Origin: Oribacterium sp. KHPX15
Lineage (GTDB): Bacteria; Bacillota; Clostridia; Lachnospirales; Lachnospiraceae
Direction: 5' to 3'
DNA: 64,000 nucleotides
NCBI RefSeq assembly: GCF_900107835.1
Contig: NZ_FNRG01000001.1
Span: 62,001 to 126,000 of the forward strand
Position numbers and translations under genes: made by a program. Of the stretch, positions 15,307-24,889 are shown piece by piece. Under the pieces are notes generated by a model. It saw nothing but the letters and a program-made list of their open reading frames with translations, was not told where the DNA came from and ran no database searches. Within the stretch, counting starts at the first letter, position 1. Every line of letters begins with the position of its first letter.

Positions 15307-16365
15307 ATGAAAAGTCTGTATAATATATTTTTAAAAAAGACTCTGACAGTTGTAATTATAACGGCTTCCCTTTTCCTGTCCGGCTGCGGAGGGAATCAGC
15401 GGGAACATGATATAGAGTTGCTTTCAGAGAAGTACAGTGTGCCGGAGGAAAAACAGCTTACGGTTTACACTTCTCACAAGGAGGAGGTTTATCTTCCGGT
15501 GATCACGGAATTTGAAAATACTACCGGCATATGGGTGAATATAGTTGCCGGTGGAACTTCGGAGATGTTCGACTTGATCGAGTCCGGAGAGGGCAGTGAC
15601 TGTGACATCATGTTCGGGGGAGGCGCAGAGTATTACGAGGCAAAAAAGGAGTTATTTGCACCTTTCAAAGTGGCGGAAAGTGATATTCTTGACAGCCAGT
15701 ATCTTTCTTCTGAAGATTTATGGACTCCCTTTACCGAGCTTCCTATCGTATTTATTTACAATCCCAAGCTTGTGGAAAAGAAGGATGCTCCCGGGAGCTG
15801 GAGGGATCTTTTTGATGAACGTTTTAAGGGGCAGATAGCATTTGCGGATATGGAGATTTCGGGAACCAGCTATACTATAGTCTCTCTTATGTCGCAGCTT
15901 TTTAATGAGACACCGGAAAAACTAATCCAGGAATTATATGAACAGCTTGACGGCAATGTTCTTGATTCTTCCGGTCTCGTTATTCCCTATGTGGAATCAG
16001 GCAGATGCATGGTGGGGATAACATTGGAAGAAACTGCAAAAAAATATATGGCAAATGGTTATGAAATCACCATGACATATCCGGAGGAGGGAACTACGGC
16101 CCTTCCTGATGCCTGTGCCATAGTAAAGGATGCACCTCATAGTTATAATGCCGGGAAATTTCTTGATTTCATCATAGCCTATGATACTCAGAAGTATGCT
16201 GCAGAACATTTCCACAGAAGATCTGTGAGAAAGGATGTGGAGTTGTCTAAGGATTATGAGGAAGTGAAGCTTTTGGATTTTGATATAAAAAAATCGGCAG
16301 CTGATGAGAATAGGGCTATGGACGCATGGAGAGCTGTCAGGGCATCAGGCAGGGAGCATCCATAA
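15307..16365 (+). CDS. Extracellular solute-binding lipoprotein (HptA/AfuA-like), probable sensor partner
   Basis: A 352-residue family 1 binding protein. The lipobox LFLSGC places the lipidated Cys at 27. The body shows EKQLTVYTSHKEEVYLPVITEFENTTGIWVNIVAGGTSEMFDLI, the AfuA/FbpA-like opening, and continues DIMFGGGAEYYEA and PDACAIVKDAPHSYNAGKFLDFI. It lies directly upstream of a sensor kinase and response regulator, the order seen for Staphylococcus HptA-HptS-HptR (glucose-6-phosphate sensing) and Salmonella PgtC-PgtB-PgtA. I infer that it binds the ligand outside and signals through the kinase. AfuA-family ligands include sugar phosphates and Fe3+. Confidence 0.82.
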   Translation: MKSLYNIFLKKTLTVVIITASLFLSGCGGNQREHDIELLSEKYSVPEEKQLTVYTSHKEEVYLPVITEFENTTGIWVNIVAGGTSEMFDLIESGEGSDCDIMFGGGAEYYEAKKELFAPFKVAESDILDSQYLSSEDLWTPFTELPIVFIYNPKLVEKKDAPGSWRDLFDERFKGQIAFADMEISGTSYTIVSLMSQLFNETPEKLIQELYEQLDGNVLDSSGLVIPYVESGRCMVGITLEETAKKYMANGYEITMTYPEEGTTALPDACAIVKDAPHSYNAGKFLDFIIAYDTQKYAAEHFHRRSVRKDVELSKDYEEVKLLDFDIKKSAADENRAMDAWRAVRASGREHP

Positions 16366-16477
16366 GACCTGTGTCGGTGTATAAGATTAAATGGCAGAAT
16401 GAATTTTACAAACAGTACGAAAAACACCCGAAAACAACAGAACCCCTGTCATGTAAGATGGAAAGGAGCAGACCTAC

Positions 16478-18172
16478 ATGGGACTTGGATTTATAAAACA
16501 GTCTTTTAAACGGCAGATTTTTGCGGTCTTTCTTTTGGTACTGCTTCTTATCGTGATACCCGGAGGGATACTTACCATACAGACCTTCCAGACCAGAGTC
16601 AGAATCGACTATGAAAACAGAGATCTGGAACAGCAGAGATTTGTTTCTGACAGGATAAGCGGGATGCTGGAGCTTTCAAAGACCGCCATGGAGAATCTGA
16701 GCCGGAGTCGGGTGATAAAAGAGGCACTTCGGACAGGAAGCAGCAATACCATAGATGTGTATTCGGAACTGTATCGCGGGACTGAAGATATCAGAAATTT
16801 TGCGGTGATCGAGCTATACAGAGGAAGCAAATGCCGTTACAGCACCGGAACGAGTAATGGCAGCCTTATGTCTTCAGATTACTATTGGATGCTCAAAGAA
16901 GCTGAGGCGGGAAAAGATGTGGTGGCGTATGCATTGAACTCATCGGCAGTTGATGCGGGATCGTCGCTCCTTATGGTGAAAAAGGTACTTGATGACCCCG
17001 AGCCCTGCTTTATAATGATAAGGCTTTCACAGGATCAGGTAAAGGAACAGATCAAGGATGGCATCAATGCCCGTGACGGTTTCATACTTGCAAATAAATA
17101 TCTGAGACCCTTCTGTCTTATCGGCACGGCTGAGGACGGAATGGTTCTCTCGAAGGTCAGAGAAAATCTTCTTTCTTCGCGGGCCTACAATTCAGAGATC
17201 AGGGACAATGTCTACCTCAACGAGCTTTCCGGAACGGAGCTTCTCTGCCTGTATATCACACCTCCGGTGCTGGAAGAGAGTGCTGTTAATGCGGGATACC
17301 GGGTACTTCTTTTGCTGGTACTGTTTGGTATGATTGTGTGCTTTATCGCAGCATCAAAATTCAGTGAATTTTTCTCAAGGCCTATAAATGAGCTTTACCG
17401 GGCCATGAAAAGGTTCAGAAAAGGCGACTTCGATACGAAGATAGAACTTGACCGGGAGGATGAGTTCCAGCAGCTTGCGGTTGGTTTCAACAAGATGACA
17501 ACTCAGCTCAAGGAGACCATGGAAGAGCAGGTCAGAGCGGAAAGAAAGGTGACCGAAACCAGAATCGCCATGATGCAGGCGCAGCTCAATCCGCACTTCC
17601 TGTACAATACTCTCGATACCATAAAGTGGGCCGCAAAGGCAAACCAGGTGTCGGAGGTGGCAACATTAGCCTCCTCTCTTGCGGGGATTCTCAGGTACAG
17701 TATTTCCGGGAAGCAGTTCTCGCCTCTTGAAAAAGAGCTTGAAATGATCAGGAGATACTGCGACATCCAGAGGATAAGATTTGATGACTGTTTCACTCTG
17801 GAGACTGAGGTCAGTGAGGAGCTGCTTAATGCTGTTGTCCCTAAACTCATACTTCAGCCCCTTGTTGAGAATTCAATAATACACGGTATGGAAGGACAGA
17901 AGGACGGAAGGATAAAGGTCAGGGCATTTGCAGAAGAGAATCTTCAGATTGATATCGAGGATAACGGCAAAGGCATTTCCGACGAATACATTAAAGCCCT
18001 GGAGACTGACGATGAGGAAACCCTCAAGGGGCATCTGGGACTCAATAATGTAAATACCATCATCCGTATGTACTACGGAAAGGAGTACGGAGTTAAGGCA
18101 TCAAGGAGAGAGGAAGGCGGAACGCTGATCACGGTGAGGGTGCCGTTGGAATTTGGAGAAATAAATGAGTGA
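16478..18172 (+). CDS. Sensor histidine kinase, YesM/HptS type
   Basis: A 564-residue membrane kinase. A first membrane helix lies at about 15-35 (VFLLVLLLIVIPGGILTI), an extracytoplasmic sensing region at 36-270, and a second helix near 275-295. A HAMP domain follows (FSRPINELYRAMKRFRKGDFDTKI), then a His_kinase domain (PF06580 type) with QLNPHFLYN, phospho-acceptor His373. A C-terminal ATPase domain shows VENSIIHG, DNGKGI and HLGLNNV. GGAAAGGAG precedes the ATG. It is encoded 112 bases after the binding lipoprotein and 137 bases before its response regulator. The sensed ligand is probably presented by that lipoprotein. Confidence 0.93.
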   Translation: MGLGFIKQSFKRQIFAVFLLVLLLIVIPGGILTIQTFQTRVRIDYENRDLEQQRFVSDRISGMLELSKTAMENLSRSRVIKEALRTGSSNTIDVYSELYRGTEDIRNFAVIELYRGSKCRYSTGTSNGSLMSSDYYWMLKEAEAGKDVVAYALNSSAVDAGSSLLMVKKVLDDPEPCFIMIRLSQDQVKEQIKDGINARDGFILANKYLRPFCLIGTAEDGMVLSKVRENLLSSRAYNSEIRDNVYLNELSGTELLCLYITPPVLEESAVNAGYRVLLLLVLFGMIVCFIAASKFSEFFSRPINELYRAMKRFRKGDFDTKIELDREDEFQQLAVGFNKMTTQLKETMEEQVRAERKVTETRIAMMQAQLNPHFLYNTLDTIKWAAKANQVSEVATLASSLAGILRYSISGKQFSPLEKELEMIRRYCDIQRIRFDDCFTLETEVSEELLNAVVPKLILQPLVENSIIHGMEGQKDGRIKVRAFAEENLQIDIEDNGKGISDEYIKALETDDEETLKGHLGLNNVNTIIRMYYGKEYGVKASRREEGGTLITVRVPLEFGEINE

Positions 18173-18309
18173 CAGATATGGGGCGATTGGATCGATATCT
18201 ATATGTAAGATATTTTGGCTAAAAACCAGAGCTGATAGATGAGAAGGCTAATATTAAAAGACACTTCATCTGATAAATTATGATATCGAAAAGATAGAAA
18301 GAGCGATAT

Positions 18310-19065
18310 ATGATTAAAGTAATGATAGTAGATGATGAACGTTTTGTGAGACGTGGTATCATTCAGGAAACCGACTGGGAACTAATAGGTTGTGAGGTGG
18401 TGGCGGAGGCTGCAAACGGAACCGAAGCACTGGAAAAAGCCGGAGAAGTAAGACCGGATCTTGTGATCTCTGACATCAGGATGCCGGAGATGGACGGGCT
18501 GGAGCTTGGAGAAAAACTGATGGAGCTTTATCCCGGGATAAAGCTGATCTATCTCACTGCTTACAGCGACTTTGAATATGCAAGAAAGGCACTTCGGGTA
18601 GGGGCTTCTGATTATCTTCTCAAACCCTTTGAGGACGGAGAACTTGAGAGCACCATACAGAAGCTGGTGCATTTCGAGACTATGAAAGAACAGGAAAAGG
18701 AACCTGATATACTCGGGCTTAAAGATAAGTCGGAGGTAGGCAACAAATATGTTCTTGAGGCAATAGAGTATATTGAAAAGCACTATAAGGATCCGGAGTT
18801 TACATTGGCAGCCCTTGCCGAAAGCATCAGTGTAAGTGACGGACATATCAGCAGACTGTTTAAAGCGGAAACCGAGTGCAGTATAAACAACTATCTCACA
18901 AAGTACCGCATCAAAAAGGCCATGGAGCTTCTTAAGGATGTGAAGATCAAGGTGTATGAGGTGGCGGATCTTGTGGGATATCAGGACATCGCCTATTTTT
19001 CCAATACCTTTAAGAAGCTGGTGGGAAAGACTCCTTCGGAATATCAGATGCACGGATTAGAATGA
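18310..19065 (+). CDS. Response regulator with AraC-type DNA-binding domain (YesN/HptR type)
   Basis: A 251-residue regulator. Residues 1-120 are a receiver with acidic pocket IVDDE, phospho-acceptor Asp55 in LVISDIRMPEMDG, a Thr/Ala switch in YLTAYSDFEYA and Lys in LLKPF. Residues 150-250 carry two AraC helix-turn-helix motifs (FTLAALAESISVSDGHISRLFKAE; VYEVADLVGYQDIAYFSNTFKKLVGKTPSEY). It is the partner of the kinase upstream. The likely target is the transporter operon that follows at 19404, whose leader carries TTTGCAC/GTGCAAA repeats. Confidence 0.95.
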   Translation: MIKVMIVDDERFVRRGIIQETDWELIGCEVVAEAANGTEALEKAGEVRPDLVISDIRMPEMDGLELGEKLMELYPGIKLIYLTAYSDFEYARKALRVGASDYLLKPFEDGELESTIQKLVHFETMKEQEKEPDILGLKDKSEVGNKYVLEAIEYIEKHYKDPEFTLAALAESISVSDGHISRLFKAETECSINNYLTKYRIKKAMELLKDVKIKVYEVADLVGYQDIAYFSNTFKKLVGKTPSEYQMHGLE

Positions 19066-19238
19066 TCCGGTTATACGCATATAATCCGGTGACGATTTTA
19101 CTGACGGATAATTCACCCAATATAAGTCAGTGTTATAAATGATATCCGGTGATGATTCCCGTCATTTCGTGATATTTCCGGAGAGATACTCGTGGATATG
19201 TGAGAGATATTTGGCAAAGTGCAATAACAGGTTTATAC

Positions 19239-19277
19239 ATGACATCATTTTCATTGTGAAAATGATGTCATTTTTTT
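19239..19277 (+). terminator. Rho-independent terminator after the two-component genes
   Basis: A 14-base perfect stem (arms 19239-19252 and 19258-19271) followed by seven T separates the sensor genes from the transporter genes. The remainder of 19066-19403 holds the next promoter and operator. Confidence 0.9.
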
Positions 19278-19301
19278 ACAAGATTTATCAGAGTAGTCAT
19301 A

Positions 19302-19377
19302 TTTTGATGTGAGAATTGCACAACTATAATATTGAACATAGAGTTACAAATGTGCAAAGAGCATAAGAGTTTTGCAC
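19302..19377 (+). promoter_or_regulatory. Promoter and candidate response-regulator site ahead of the transporter operon
   Basis: TATAAT at 19325-19330 is preceded by a weak -35 (TTTTGA, 17 bases away), as expected for an activated promoter. TTGCAC at about 19316 and the inverted pair GTGCAAA (19352-19358) / TTTGCAC (19371-19377) are candidate regulator sites; the last pair falls in the leader. Confidence 0.4.
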
Positions 19378-19403
19378 GGGACGTATTTTAAGGAGGACAA
19401 AAA

Positions 19404-20822
19404 GTGAGAAAGATTTTATCAACAATTCTGACAGTATCCATTCTGGCTACAACACTGGCAGGCTGTGGCGGCGGATCAACAACACAGGCTACAACTGCAG
19501 CGGCACCGGCTGAGACAAAGGCGGCAGCAGAGACACAGGCTCCTGCAGCAGGCGGCACAGAAGAGAAGAAGACAGAGAACCTTACAGGTATCGATGCCAT
19601 CATTGCAGAGGCTCAGACAATGTCTCTTGAAGAGCTTGCAAAGAAGGCCATAGAGGAGTCAAACGGAAAGACCTTCTACGGTGTAGGAAACTCCAGCCGC
19701 GGTAAGTCAGCACTTCCTGTATTCATTGAGTATTTAAAGACCATCGATCCATCTTACAACATGGAGTTCGAGTGGCAGCAGCCAAAGAACAACAAGATCT
19801 TTGAGCAGCTCACTTCCGATTCACTGAAGAGTGAAGGAACATTCGCAATGACACTTATCCAGGACGGAAACCAGATTCAGTCCAAGATGGTAGACACAGA
19901 TATTCTTAAGACCTTCGTTCCGCTTGACTGGGCAAAGGCAAACGGAACAACTCCTGATGACTACACAGGATTCCTTCCGCTCCAGACACTTAACAAGGTA
20001 TTCATGTACAACTGCACGGGATCTGCAGAGTTCAAGAACTGCTGGGATTTCGTATACGAGGGATCACATCCGTTATTCATGGGTGTTGACTCAGAGATCG
20101 TCGGAAAGAACTTCCTTATGATGCTCACAGAAGACAAGTATGCTGACTGGCTTAAGGCAGCTTATGACAAGCTTGATGATACCAAGAAGGCATATTTCGA
20201 GCCGACAATCCAGTCTGTTCAGGCAGATGCAGCTGACCTCGGACTCGGCGCAAACGGTGCATATGCACTTGCATGGATCAAGCTTTGGGTAGGCAACTAC
20301 AACGAGCAGACAGATGACGGACCGATATGCAACACACTTGTTGATGCATCAGCTAAGGATCAGTCAGGTCTCCTGGTTTATTCAAAGCTTCGTTCAGTTG
20401 AAGAGTCTGCAACAGTTTCTGTAAACAACATCAAGGTTGCAGCTTATGAAGACGGTTACACAGGTATCGGCGGATACGGCTACTGCCATTATCTCTTCCT
20501 TACAAAGAACAGCCCGCTTCCATGGACAGCATGCGCATTTATCGCTTATATGACATGTACAGAAGAAGGATTCGATGCATGGGGCAAGGATATGGGCGGA
20601 TACTCAGCTAACCCTGAAGTATCAAAGGCAGTTGAAGAGAAGTATCATCATTCAACAGGCGGCGGAGATGAGTTCCCTGCAAAGAATGACCGTGGCTATG
20701 ACTGGTGGACAGGCGAAGGCGAGGGCGAGCTCGTTCTCGAGGATCCTGCATACTGCTCAGAGGTATCATTCTCAGTAGGAAGCTGGATCGACGTACTTGA
20801 TCGTTATACACCGGGACAGTAA
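19404..20822 (+). CDS. ABC transporter substrate-binding lipoprotein
   Basis: A 472-residue lipoprotein starting at a GTG with AAGGAGG eight bases upstream. A signal peptide ends in a LAGCG lipobox (Cys about 21), then a Thr/Ala/Glu-rich linker. The mature part (about 55-470) is a two-lobed solute-binding domain (GKTFYGVGNSSRGKSALPVFIEYLKTIDPSYNMEFEWQQ ... YCHYLFLTKNSPLPWTACAFIAYMTC). It is the first gene of an operon with the permease and ATPase below. A hairpin after it probably lets it be made in excess over the membrane parts. The substrate is not fixed; sugar phosphate is suggested by the HptASR-like neighbours. Confidence 0.85.
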   Translation: MRKILSTILTVSILATTLAGCGGGSTTQATTAAAPAETKAAAETQAPAAGGTEEKKTENLTGIDAIIAEAQTMSLEELAKKAIEESNGKTFYGVGNSSRGKSALPVFIEYLKTIDPSYNMEFEWQQPKNNKIFEQLTSDSLKSEGTFAMTLIQDGNQIQSKMVDTDILKTFVPLDWAKANGTTPDDYTGFLPLQTLNKVFMYNCTGSAEFKNCWDFVYEGSHPLFMGVDSEIVGKNFLMMLTEDKYADWLKAAYDKLDDTKKAYFEPTIQSVQADAADLGLGANGAYALAWIKLWVGNYNEQTDDGPICNTLVDASAKDQSGLLVYSKLRSVEESATVSVNNIKVAAYEDGYTGIGGYGYCHYLFLTKNSPLPWTACAFIAYMTCTEEGFDAWGKDMGGYSANPEVSKAVEEKYHHSTGGGDEFPAKNDRGYDWWTGEGEGELVLEDPAYCSEVSFSVGSWIDVLDRYTPGQ

Positions 20823-20912
20823 ATCGCTTAGCGGGCAGGCGCAGGGATCCGGACAGTAAATATGTCAGCTCAGGCTGACCCGGATCCGGTGCTCCCGGGC
20901 GATAATTTAATC

Positions 20913-20944
20913 AGGATGTCGCTGCCAAAAGCGGCATCCTATTT
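20913..20944 (+). terminator. Partial terminator between binding protein and permease genes
   Basis: AGGATGTCGCT / AGCGGCATCCT stem followed by ATTTT. Placed inside an operon, it would reduce read-through into the permease and ATPase genes. Confidence 0.7.
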
Positions 20945-21102
20945 TAAAGGAAAAAATCAGATTTCTGTTAAAAGAAAATGAAGTGTCAGACCCTCGCTGA
21001 TATTATTTCAGATGGGCTGGCGAAGGAAAGTAAAAGTTTAGACGGTGGACCATGGGGACGGAGTCTGAACTGTTACGAAGGAAATAATGAGAGGGAAAGG
21101 CA

Positions 21103-22929
21103 ATGGAAAAACGCATTCAACCTGATAAGGGAGCGATATTCAAGAATTCGCTGAAGACCTGGTTCTCCCAGCCCCAGAATATAATATTGCTCTTATTCGG
21201 AATAGTACTTACATTCAGTACAGTGGCACCCATAGTTGCCATCGTGGAGGACACCTTCAAGATACATCCCGGTACCATAGATCAGCATCTGACCGGAAGA
21301 GTTTCGGGATATACCATAGTGAACTACATCGATCTGTTCACTTCCAGACTGGCTAAGACAAATCTTTGGTTACCGCTTTTAAACACCGTGATCCTGTCGG
21401 TATGCACCTGTTTCATATCGATTCTTTTCGGAGGTTTGTTCGCATTCTTAGTCACAAGAACAAACATGAAGTTCAAGAAGTATCTGAGCTCCATCTTCAT
21501 CTTCCCATACATCATGCCTCAGTGGACACTGGCGGTTGTATGGCAGCACATGTTTTACAGCAACAAGGTAACGGGAACTTCAGACGGACTTATCGCCGCG
21601 ATATTCCATACCTATTTCCCACACTGGTGGTGTCAGGGAGTCTTCCCAAGTGCCATGGTTCTGGGACTTCACTACGCGCCCTTCGCCTACATTCTCATCG
21701 GCGGAATCTTCAAGAACATGGACGCTAACCTCGAGGAAGCAGCTACGATACTTGATACTCCGAAATGGAAGATAATGTTCAAGGTAACACTGCCAATGAT
21801 CAAGCCGGCTATCCTGTCAACCATCCTTCTGGTTTTCGGAAGCGCCATGGGAAGTTATCCGGTTCCTCATTACCTCAACCTCACCACACTTTCAACAAAG
21901 TACATCTCACTGAACAGTAAGTACACCGGTGAAGCAAGTATCCTTGCCATCATCATGATGGTATTCGGCGTACTGATCCTGGGTATGAACCAGATGAGTT
22001 TGAAGAGCCGTAAGAACTATACAACCGTAACCGGAAAGTCAGGACAGCTTACGAAGATTTCCATTGGAAATGCCGGAAAATACATTGTGGGAATCATCTT
22101 CATTCTGATCACTTTCTTCACAAGTATCTGGCCTATCATCCTCTTCGCGTTGGAGACATTCCTTCCGAACCCGGGTGACTACAGTTTCCTTTACACAGGA
22201 AATATGGCGCATCTCACTACCAAGTGGTGGATGACAAATGAGAACATTACCGAGAACGGAATGTATGGTCAGTCCGGAATTCTTTACAACAAGACCATCT
22301 GGCATGCATTCTTCGGAACACTGTTCCTTGCAGTGGTATGTGCCCTTATCGCAGGTACCATCGGAACACTTATAGGTTATGCGGTTGCCAAGAACAGAAG
22401 AAGCAAGTGGGCAAACTACGTTAACAATGTAGCATTCCTGCCATACCTCATGCCATCAATTGCAGTTGGTGCAGCATTCTTCATCCTGTTCTCAAACGAG
22501 CACATCAACCTGTTCAATACTTACACACTGCTTATCATCGCAGGTGTTGTTAAGTACATACCGTTCGCGTCGAGAAGCTCGCTGAACTCCATGCTTCAGA
22601 TAAGTAACGAGCTGGAAGAGGCGGCCATCATTCAGAACACACCATGGATAAAGAGAATGTTGAAAATCATCATTCCTATCCAGAAATCATCCATCATCAG
22701 CGGATACATGCTTCCGTTTATGACATGTCTCCGTGAATTGTCACTGTTCCTGCTGCTCTGTACACAGGGCTTCATCCTGTCAACAACACTTGACTACTTT
22801 GATGAGATGGGACTTTATGCATTCTCAAGTGCCATCAACCTTATTTTGATAGTGACGATTTTGGTATTCAATACATTGGTAAATAAGCTGACAGGAGCTA
22901 GTCTTGACAGTGGAATCGGAGGAAAGTAA
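21103..22929 (+). CDS. ABC transporter permease, two fused transmembrane domains
   Basis: A 608-residue FbpB-type permease made of two fused binding-protein-dependent transport modules with about 12 membrane helices. Each half carries an EAA loop that contacts the ATPase: NLEEAATILDTPKWKIMFKVTLPMIKPA near residue 208 and ELEEAAIIQNTPWIKRMLKIIIPIQKSS near residue 504. The fused form is typical of iron and sugar-phosphate (AfuB) transporters. AGAGGGAAAGG lies upstream. The stop is two bases before the ATPase start, so the pair is translated together. Confidence 0.93.
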   Translation: MEKRIQPDKGAIFKNSLKTWFSQPQNIILLLFGIVLTFSTVAPIVAIVEDTFKIHPGTIDQHLTGRVSGYTIVNYIDLFTSRLAKTNLWLPLLNTVILSVCTCFISILFGGLFAFLVTRTNMKFKKYLSSIFIFPYIMPQWTLAVVWQHMFYSNKVTGTSDGLIAAIFHTYFPHWWCQGVFPSAMVLGLHYAPFAYILIGGIFKNMDANLEEAATILDTPKWKIMFKVTLPMIKPAILSTILLVFGSAMGSYPVPHYLNLTTLSTKYISLNSKYTGEASILAIIMMVFGVLILGMNQMSLKSRKNYTTVTGKSGQLTKISIGNAGKYIVGIIFILITFFTSIWPIILFALETFLPNPGDYSFLYTGNMAHLTTKWWMTNENITENGMYGQSGILYNKTIWHAFFGTLFLAVVCALIAGTIGTLIGYAVAKNRRSKWANYVNNVAFLPYLMPSIAVGAAFFILFSNEHINLFNTYTLLIIAGVVKYIPFASRSSLNSMLQISNELEEAAIIQNTPWIKRMLKIIIPIQKSSIISGYMLPFMTCLRELSLFLLLCTQGFILSTTLDYFDEMGLYAFSSAINLILIVTILVFNTLVNKLTGASLDSGIGGK

Positions 22930-22931
22930 TC

Positions 22932-24584
22932 ATGCCTGAGATTAAGTTGGAAAACATCACAAAGAGATGGGGAAAGTTTTTCGGTGTAGATAATGTAAGC
23001 CTGAACATCCCTGACAATTCATTCATAACACTTCTGGGACCTTCAGGTTGCGGTAAGACCACTATCCTTAGAATGATAGCCGGCCTTGAAACACCGACTG
23101 AAGGAAGGATCACCATCGGAGATACAGTTGTATTTGATTCTGATGCCGGAATCAATGTTCCGCCAAACAAACGTAAGGTGGGCTTCCTGTTCCAGAACTA
23201 TGCACTTTGGCCCAACATGACGGTTTATGAGAATATCTCCTTCGGACTTAAGAACATTAACGAAGAGATGCCGGATGTAGATATTGAAGCAAAGCAGACA
23301 GGAGATATGATCAGATCCCTTCAGAACGGAAACAAGGTGAAGGAGATCGTTTCAGAATGCTTCGATAAAAACGGAAAGCTGGATGAGAAGAAGGCTCTGG
23401 TTAAGCTTATTGATGCATTTTCACTTTCCATCTTTACTGCGAAGGAGCTGTTTGATCTCAAAATCCATGAGGCTCAGGAGCCTAATGCCGCAGCACAGAG
23501 CAAGCTCGCGGATTATGAGAAAAAACTCGAAGATATCAAGAAGAAATATGCCGGCGAAGGCAAAGAGCTTAACGAAAAATTTGAGATAACCCAGGGCGGC
23601 AAGGTTTTGGAGACCAAGAGAAAGCTCACAAAGGAAGAGATTGATTCCAGAGTCAGAGCATGCTCAAGAATCGTTAAGATCGGTATGTTCATGGACAGAT
23701 ATCCTGCAGAGCTTTCCGGTGGTCAGCAGCAGAGAGTTGCCATCGCAAGAACTCTTGCTCCGAGACCTCAGGTGCTTTTCATGGATGAGCCTCTTTCAAA
23801 CCTTGATGCTAAGCTCCGTCTCGAAATGAGATATGAGCTCCAGAGACTTCATGTAGAGACCGGAAGTACCTTCGTATATGTAACTCATGATCAGATGGAG
23901 GCCATGACTCTGGCTACCAGAATCTGTCTTGTGAACAATGGTGTTCTTCAGCAGTATGCTGCACCTCTTGAGGTTTACAACAAGCCTGCAAATCTTTTCG
24001 TTGCAGATTTCGTAGGTAATCCTTCCATGAACTTTGTTGATGCAAAGGGAACCCAGAAGGAGGACGGAAGCTTCGAGGTAGATATCCTTGACGGAATAAA
24101 GGCAGAATTTGTTCCTGAAGTAAAGATGGATATCACTGAGTGGAGAAGTAAGAGAGATCAGGCAGACCGTGAAAAGGAAGAACTTGAAAGAGAGAGGCTC
24201 AGCCGCAAGGGTGCGGTTGAAAAGACCAACAAGGATGAGGTTTTCAAGTATCATATCCAGAAGGTTACCGAGCAGGATGACAGCCTTCTTGATGAGCCTG
24301 TGATCACAGACGAAGATTACGTTATCGGTATCAGACCTGAAGCTATAGATATCGAAGAGGATGGCAGCATCGAGGCTACAGTTTATGGTGCCATGCCTAC
24401 AGGTATGGAGTCTACCCTCAAGCTTAAGATCGGTGATTTCCTTCTCACAGGTGTTATCTTCGGCGGCATGATCTACCAGATCGGCCAGAAGGAGAGAATC
24501 GAAATCACAGGAAAGAACATCCTTCTTTTCGACAGAAGATCCGGAAGACTTATCGCTAACGGAAGTCTCAGGATAAAAGGATAA
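22932..24584 (+). CDS. ABC transporter ATP-binding protein with large insertions
   Basis: A 550-residue ATPase, far longer than the usual 350. Core motifs: Walker A GPSGCGKTT (36-44), Q-loop Gln88, signature LSGGQ (261-265), Walker B VLFMDEP (281-287), H-loop His321. Between Q-loop and signature there are 173 residues where about 50 is normal: an insert of about 120 charged, helical residues at 108-235. A second insert (about 400-435, rich in E/R/K) interrupts the C-terminal TOBE-like regulatory domain that resumes with YVIGIRPEAIDI. All catalytic residues are intact, so it should be active. The insert sits in the helical subdomain facing the permease EAA loops. Confidence 0.93.
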   Translation: MPEIKLENITKRWGKFFGVDNVSLNIPDNSFITLLGPSGCGKTTILRMIAGLETPTEGRITIGDTVVFDSDAGINVPPNKRKVGFLFQNYALWPNMTVYENISFGLKNINEEMPDVDIEAKQTGDMIRSLQNGNKVKEIVSECFDKNGKLDEKKALVKLIDAFSLSIFTAKELFDLKIHEAQEPNAAAQSKLADYEKKLEDIKKKYAGEGKELNEKFEITQGGKVLETKRKLTKEEIDSRVRACSRIVKIGMFMDRYPAELSGGQQQRVAIARTLAPRPQVLFMDEPLSNLDAKLRLEMRYELQRLHVETGSTFVYVTHDQMEAMTLATRICLVNNGVLQQYAAPLEVYNKPANLFVADFVGNPSMNFVDAKGTQKEDGSFEVDILDGIKAEFVPEVKMDITEWRSKRDQADREKEELERERLSRKGAVEKTNKDEVFKYHIQKVTEQDDSLLDEPVITDEDYVIGIRPEAIDIEEDGSIEATVYGAMPTGMESTLKLKIGDFLLTGVIFGGMIYQIGQKERIEITGKNILLFDRRSGRLIANGSLRIKG

Positions 24585-24603
24585 TAGATTATTTTTTGTA
24601 AAG

Positions 24604-24636
24604 AAGCAGCCTCGGGGATTGCCCCCGAGGCTGCTT
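24604..24636. terminator. Terminator-like hairpin
   Basis: AAGCAGCCTCGGGG / CCCCGAGGCTGCTT stem with a short loop lies between the converging ATPase gene and the small minus-strand operon. The T tail is poor on both strands, so the stem alone must serve. Confidence 0.65.
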
Positions 24637-24656
24637 AAATGGAACTATTAATGGTG

Positions 24657-24878
24657 TCAACTTGCTTCTGATCTTGCAGGAGCAGCATCTTCATAGAAAT
24701 CATCCTGATCAGAAATAAATTCAAGTATATCTGATGTTAAAGCGTTTGGGTTTTCATTCATGAAGCCTTCTACGGCTTTAAGACGTGATTCCTTCTTTTT
24801 TACATATGTCAGTACTGCAACTATAAAACTGTAATAAGAATCTTCTACATTGTTTAAACGAATTGCAAATTCTTCCAT
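24657..24878 (-). CDS. Hypothetical small acidic protein
   Basis: A 73-residue helical protein (MEEFAIRLNNVEDSYYSFIVAVLTYVKK...) without membrane helix or motif that I recognise. It is very likely real: AAGGAGG is eight bases before the ATG, and it lies 11 bases after the stop of the unknown gene at 24890, on the same strand and probably the same transcript. The C-terminus is acidic (ISDQDDFYEDAAP). A partner or inhibitor relation with the upstream protein is possible given the two-gene layout, but nothing proves it. Confidence 0.65.
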   Translation of the reverse strand: MEEFAIRLNNVEDSYYSFIVAVLTYVKKKESRLKAVEGFMNENPNALTSDILEFISDQDDFYEDAAPARSEAS

Positions 24879-24889
24879 TTTTTTCCTCC

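Noticed and set aside
15997-16365. Reading the first binding lipoprotein as the main transporter component
   Set aside because: It is followed by sensor genes and cut off by a terminator from the transporter operon, which has its own binding protein, so a sensing role fits better.
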